Assembly: GCA_902789735.1 (NCBI GenBank)
Contig: CADAOZ010000013.1
Coordinates: 1-64,000 of the forward strand
Source of the DNA: an uncultured Lachnospiraceae bacterium
Lineage (GTDB): Bacteria > Bacillota > Clostridia > Lachnospirales > Lachnospiraceae
Length of the DNA: 64,000 bases
Direction: 5' to 3'
Shown here one piece after another: positions 60,443 through 64,000 of this stretch. Both the position numbers and the translations under genes were made by a program. The notes beneath the pieces are model-generated. The model was not told the DNA's origin, made no database searches, and saw nothing but the letters and a program-made list of their open reading frames with translations. Numbering within the stretch: position 1 is the first letter of the stretch; each line of letters starts with the position of its first letter.

Positions 60443-61168
60443 TTGGATAAGCTCTATGAATTTACATTTCCGGTCGTCCTGCTCCGGCTGGTACTGGCTA
60501 TGGTCTGCGGAGGCATAATAGGCTACGGCCGTTCCCGGAGGCGCAAGGCGGCCGGTTTCCGTACCTACATGCTGGTCGCCATCGGAGGCTGTATGACCGT
60601 CCTCATGTCCCTTTACTATCACGAGATGATGCACGGGAATGAAATCTGGACCGCTGCCATCGCGGAGGTCGGGGAAAAGTTTGACGGCGTACGTTTCGCC
60701 GCCCAGGCCGTCACCGGAATCGGCTTTCTGGCTTCCGGTACCATCCTCAGAAATCCCCATCAGAAGGTGGAAGGCCTGACTACGGCAGCCGGCCTGCTGA
60801 CAACGGTATGTATGGGCATTGCCGCGGGCGCAGGATACTATTCTCTGGTCATCTGTGTCTTTCTCCTGCTGCTGTTCATCCTGACATTCCTCTTTCCGGT
60901 GGAGATCTCCTTCAAACGCCGTACCAGGAATCTGGTGATCTATGTGGAGGTAAACAGGGCCCAGGATATCGGAAAAATATCCGATACGATTCTCCAGCGC
61001 GGCGCCTCCATCCTTGATATGGAACTGGAAGGCACGACCGCGGATGACAATAAGTTCGCGGCCGTCTATCATGTCAAGCTTTCCCGTGAAAGAGCGTCCC
61101 ATTCCGAAATGCTCTCCGCAATCGCCAGACAGGATTGCGTTTACGCGGTGGAAGAGATTATCAGCTGA
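60443..61168 (+). CDS. MgtC/SapB-family membrane protein (first, TTG start)
   Basis: A 241-residue protein with the MgtC membrane domain: LRLVLAMVCGGIIGYGRSRRRKAAGFRTYMLVAIGG, GIGFLASGTILR and GLTTAAGLLTTVCMGIAAG, followed by a soluble ACT-like C-terminal domain. MgtC proteins are tied to magnesium limitation and F-ATPase control. CCGGAGG seven bases before TTG 60443 makes that the likely start, rather than the GTG at 60422, which would overlap the site. It lies 17 bases before a second MgtC gene. Confidence 0.88.
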   Translation: MDKLYEFTFPVVLLRLVLAMVCGGIIGYGRSRRRKAAGFRTYMLVAIGGCMTVLMSLYYHEMMHGNEIWTAAIAEVGEKFDGVRFAAQAVTGIGFLASGTILRNPHQKVEGLTTAAGLLTTVCMGIAAGAGYYSLVICVFLLLLFILTFLFPVEISFKRRTRNLVIYVEVNRAQDIGKISDTILQRGASILDMELEGTTADDNKFAAVYHVKLSRERASHSEMLSAIARQDCVYAVEEIIS

Positions 61169-61185
61169 ATGCAGAGGAGGTTGCC

Positions 61186-61875
61186 ATGCTGCACATATTT
61201 GATGCTTTAAGGGATCTGTCCCTTCATTCTATTATCCTGCGTCTGTTCCTGGCCAGTATCATGGGCATGATCCTGGGAATCGAACGTTCCTACAGAAACA
61301 GAGCAGCGGGATTCCGTACGCATATGCTTGTCTGTATAGCAGGCTGCGTGACCGCTATGACCGCGATCGATCTGTATATCTACCAGCATATTGCGACCGA
61401 TCCCACGAGACTGCCGGCACAGATCATTACCGGTCTGGGCTTCCTGGGTGCCGGAACCATTTTTGTGACCAAAAAATCCACCATCCAGGGCCTGACGACC
61501 GCGGCGGGTATGTGGACAGCCGGTATTGTGGGAATCGCCATCGGCGCCGGTTTTTTCGAAGGCGGCATCCTGGCCGGCTTCCTGGTCATAGCCGCCGAGA
61601 CCAGTCTGTTCGGCCGGATCGGCAAAGTACAGCACCTGCCGGACTTCCGTCTGGTCATCCATTATGGAAATACCGATGCCCTGGACAACGCCATGCGTTA
61701 TATTAAGGATCATCGTATGCGGATCCGGAATCTGCAGATCGAGTCTGAAAACGACGGAAATGAAACCGCCTACACCGCCGTACTGACAGTCCGTACTTAC
61801 AAGAAGACGGATCATACGGCCCTGATCAATAAGATCGATGATATCCAGGGCGTTATCTCTGTTAATGAGATCTGA
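61186..61875 (+). CDS. MgtC/SapB-family membrane protein (second)
   Basis: A 229-residue paralogue of the previous gene. It has LRLFLASIMGMILGIERSYRNRAAGFRTHMLVCIAGC, GLGFLGAGTIFVTKKSTIQGLTTAAGMWTAGIVGIAIG and an ACT-like C-terminal domain (FRLVIHYGNTDALDNAMRYI). It is closer to the family consensus (GLGFLGAG, GLTTAAxxW) than the first copy, which has GIGFLASG. AGAGGAGG sets the ATG at 61186. The two probably act as a hetero-oligomer. Confidence 0.93.
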   Translation: MLHIFDALRDLSLHSIILRLFLASIMGMILGIERSYRNRAAGFRTHMLVCIAGCVTAMTAIDLYIYQHIATDPTRLPAQIITGLGFLGAGTIFVTKKSTIQGLTTAAGMWTAGIVGIAIGAGFFEGGILAGFLVIAAETSLFGRIGKVQHLPDFRLVIHYGNTDALDNAMRYIKDHRMRIRNLQIESENDGNETAYTAVLTVRTYKKTDHTALINKIDDIQGVISVNEI

Positions 61876-61899
61876 CCGTCAAAAATATGTTATATTGAA

Positions 61900-61935
61900 G
61901 GCACCTGATCACATCCGCGTCAGGTGCTTTCTTTT
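61900..61935 (+). terminator. rho-independent terminator after the MgtC pair
   Basis: GCACCTGA pairs with TCAGGTGC around an 11-nt loop, followed by TTTCTTTTT. Confidence 0.88.
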
Positions 61936-62065
61936 TCGCCAAAAGCAGCCGGAGGGCTGCCGGCCGGTCATGTAAGTTATAAAAAAAAATATGGTTATAC
62001 GTAATGCTTAGTGGTATTTTTATATAGAAAGCCGGTTTTGCCACAGCCGGCAGAGGGAGGAAAAA

Positions 62066-62671
62066 ATGAAGAAACATATGCAGAAAAGAATCATCTCCTT
62101 ATTCTGTGCATGCGTGCTGACACTTCTGGGCGTCATCGGCAGCCCGGTCACAGCGAAAGCGGAACACAGGGAATATCCTTATGATGTGGATACAGAATGG
62201 ACGCCGGACGACGTGGAGGAAATGCTGGATTACGCCAAACAGTGGGTCGGCATAATTGATTACGCGTCCAGTCAGAACAACACGGATCCCAACGGCCGCA
62301 GATTCGAGGAACTGCACAGCGGCGGCGCGACAGACTGCAGCTGGTTCGTTTATCATGTTCTTTACCGCTTCGGCCTGGTCGATGACTTTGTGCATTCTTA
62401 TGAATGGGGCAACAGTCCTTCCTGCTATCCCGGTGCTTACAATATCGACAACGATATCAGCAATGCCGTACCGGGGGATATCATCTGTACAGGCACAGGG
62501 ACCAAATCCCAGAACAGCCATGTGGCCATGTATATCGGCAACGGCCAGGTCGTGGAATGCTGCGCGGGCAGAGGCGTTATCATAAATGACGCTCCCAGTC
62601 ATCCGAGAGACATCGTACATTTCAGATGTATCCCGACAGAATATATCGATAAGGGTGTAGATGTAGAATGA
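62066..62671 (+). CDS. secreted NlpC/P60-like cysteine hydrolase
   Basis: A 201-residue protein with a cleavable signal peptide (hydrophobic stretch then VTAKAEH). The single domain has the NlpC/P60 layout: TDCSWFVYHVLYRFG with Cys91 as nucleophile and NSHVAMYIGNGQVVECCAG with His152. VPGDIICTG precedes the His strand as expected. Such enzymes cut peptidoglycan stem peptides. It has no cell-wall-binding domain of its own, but the gene overlaps (ATGA) the next one, which encodes nine or so wall-binding repeats. AGGGAGG precedes the ATG. Confidence 0.9.
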   Translation: MKKHMQKRIISLFCACVLTLLGVIGSPVTAKAEHREYPYDVDTEWTPDDVEEMLDYAKQWVGIIDYASSQNNTDPNGRRFEELHSGGATDCSWFVYHVLYRFGLVDDFVHSYEWGNSPSCYPGAYNIDNDISNAVPGDIICTGTGTKSQNSHVAMYIGNGQVVECCAGRGVIINDAPSHPRDIVHFRCIPTEYIDKGVDVE

Positions 62672-63981
62672 AAGAGAAGATCAAAGAAGGATGGGGCAGA
62701 CTGGTCAGGCTGCTGAAAGAGAACCGGAAAGCGCAGATCGGCACCGTACTGGCGATTGCCGCCATCATCATTTATTTCGCGGCATTTTATACAGGCTGGC
62801 TGGGCATTCCGGGAACCCGTTACCGGATGTTCATAGACCACGGCAAATTCCTGCGCTGCACATGGGTCGTCCGTGACGGTCAGTATTCCTATACAGATGA
62901 GAACGCCAATCCCTCCGTGGGCCTGGTCAATATAGACGGTCATAACTATTATTTTGATAAAAAGGGCATCATGCAGACCGGCTGGGTCGGAAAAAGATAT
63001 TTTGATACCTATGGAAGGTCCGTACTGGGCTGGCAGACGATCGACGGTGAGATTTATTATTTCGGCGACGAAGGGATCATGCAGAAGGGCTGGCTGAAAT
63101 ATGACGGACAAATCTATTATCTGTCCAAAAAGGGGACCATGGTCACCGGCTGGCAGACCATATTCGGCCAAAAATACCGCTTCAGTGATGAAGGCGTCAT
63201 GCAGATGGGCCTCTATGAAGAAGACGGGAAGACGTATCTGCTCTCGCCCATCGGCGGTGAGATGCTGACCGGTGAGCAGGAATACGAAGGCAAATATTAC
63301 CTGATGGATGAACAGGGCGTGGTTCAGACCGGCTGGCACAACAATAAATATTATCAGGAAGACGGAACTGCGGCGACCGGCTGGATGACAGTGGATGGGG
63401 GCCTCCGCTATTTTGATGAGACCGGTGAGATGAAGACCGGCCTGTTCACAGTGGACGATGAAGAGTTCTTCACGGAGGAAGACGGTACCGTGCAGCCCGG
63501 CTGGAGAGAGGAGTTCTATGTCTGCCGGGACGGCCTTGTCATCCGCCCGGAAACGGAGACAGGAGATTACGGCAGGCTCTACATTCACAGCTGTAAGATC
63601 AACGTGGGCATGTATCTGGCCCGCTCCAGAAAGAACTACCAGCCGATCACCGACGCGGAAGACAGTGCCCTTGTCGTGAAAGAACGCCGGGACCATGAAC
63701 CTGTCGTGGCGGACAGAAAGAGCCAGGGATTTGACCTGACCGGCCTGCAGGACGACGCTTTCGCGTATATCCTCAATACCGACCAGACCATTCAGGAGTA
63801 TTCCTGTGTCCGGATCGTGGAAGGCACCAACGAAGGGGATGACGTCGTGGATGAGAACGGTGATTCCATCTGGCGTCAGAACGAGGGCGGCTTCTGCACC
63901 TATTCCAGCGCCGGAAAACCGGACCGCACGAAGGTCATCATCGCTTTCTGGACGCCTGCTGCGGAGGAAAAAGAAGAATGA
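62668..63981 (+). CDS. membrane-anchored cell-wall-binding-repeat protein with sortase-like C-terminal domain
   Basis: A 437-residue protein. Residues 24-45 are a membrane anchor (TVLAIAAIIIYFAAFYTGWLG) after a basic N-terminus. Residues 75-295 contain about nine choline/glucan-binding-type repeats of the form GWxxxxGxxYYFxxxGxMxxG. The last 130 residues (GRLYIHSCKINVGMYLARS, VVADRKSQGF, YSCVRIVEGTNEGDD, GGFCTYSSAG) resemble a sortase-like fold: ADHxxQGF with the usual His replaced by Arg, and a Cys near the end. It is translationally coupled to the NlpC-like hydrolase. Confidence 0.82.
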   Translation: MKEKIKEGWGRLVRLLKENRKAQIGTVLAIAAIIIYFAAFYTGWLGIPGTRYRMFIDHGKFLRCTWVVRDGQYSYTDENANPSVGLVNIDGHNYYFDKKGIMQTGWVGKRYFDTYGRSVLGWQTIDGEIYYFGDEGIMQKGWLKYDGQIYYLSKKGTMVTGWQTIFGQKYRFSDEGVMQMGLYEEDGKTYLLSPIGGEMLTGEQEYEGKYYLMDEQGVVQTGWHNNKYYQEDGTAATGWMTVDGGLRYFDETGEMKTGLFTVDDEEFFTEEDGTVQPGWREEFYVCRDGLVIRPETETGDYGRLYIHSCKINVGMYLARSRKNYQPITDAEDSALVVKERRDHEPVVADRKSQGFDLTGLQDDAFAYILNTDQTIQEYSCVRIVEGTNEGDDVVDENGDSIWRQNEGGFCTYSSAGKPDRTKVIIAFWTPAAEEKEE

Positions 63982-64000
63982 TTCATTATCTCAGTAATTT
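63978..64000 (+). CDS. start of a further gene, cut by the window end
   Basis: An ATG overlaps the stop of the wall-repeat gene (ATGA) and has GGAGG 11 bases upstream. Only MIHYLSN is visible. The layout repeats the coupling seen between the two previous genes, so this is probably the third gene of the same operon; its product cannot be told. Confidence 0.45.

Overview
The window reads as chromosomal DNA of an anaerobic, carbohydrate-using Gram-positive Clostridia, most likely a Lachnospiraceae-type gut bacterium. The reasons are a GC content near 50%, strong GGAGG ribosome sites, many lipobox lipoproteins, a rubredoxin-first rubrerythrin, FNT, ECF and mannose-type PTS transporters, Gram-positive style promoters, and LexA and BirA sites of Firmicutes type. 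This placement is inferred from gene content; no rRNA or tRNA gene was recognised.

Layout. 0-5 kb: the 3' end of a TnpB gene with its trailer, a chelatase-fold protein without its catalytic histidines, an AT-rich lipoprotein gene, a YesL remnant and malQ. 5-16.3 kb: Na/phosphate symporter, a zinc-ribbon/TPM membrane fusion, AlkD-like repair protein, FUSC-HAD fusion, lipoprotein, rubrerythrin, HD protein, FNT channel, TSCPD protein, and a DUF5131 protein whose promoter carries two LexA-like boxes. 16.6-20.5 kb: Cof phosphatase, CsoR/RcnR-type metal sensor and a complete cobalt/nickel ECF transporter (CbiMN-Q-O). 20.5-26.6 kb: trigger factor, Nudix enzyme, GH1 6-phospho-beta-glucosidase, Nif11-like small protein, second aromatic-acid-exporter-like protein and an orphan gene.

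26.8-39.5 kb is a sugar uptake and sensing block: MsmK-type ATPase, two permeases and a binding protein with an extra C-terminal membrane anchor; then a lipoprotein, PAP2 phosphatase and phosphoglycerate dehydrogenase; then a four-gene sensing module (anchored sugar-binding protein, histidine kinase, response regulator, second anchored solute-binding protein) with no permease of its own. 39.8-45.7 kb: a mannose-family PTS (IIA, IIB, IIC, IID), a small acidic-tailed membrane protein, a GH13 glucosidase and a Cof phosphatase. 45.9-54 kb: a NhaC antiporter/PPP phosphatase/lipoprotein operon, MATE pump, exonuclease III, BioY under a clear BirA operator, and a lipoprotein/histidine-phosphatase pair. 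54-64 kb: MoxR-DUF58-DUF4129, degV-marR with operator palindromes, rhomboid followed by an M3 peptidase remnant, two MgtC genes in tandem, and a surface pair (NlpC/P60-like hydrolase; membrane-anchored cell-wall-repeat protein with a sortase-like tail) running off the end.

The most unexplained feature is a family of ~28-bp nested palindromes (TGAACCGG / GTCTGAC / CCGGTTCA) at three intergenic sites (21.85, 22.65 and 54.0 kb). Each site lies just upstream of a good -10 box. The sensing module and the degenerate enzyme domains are the other main points of interest.
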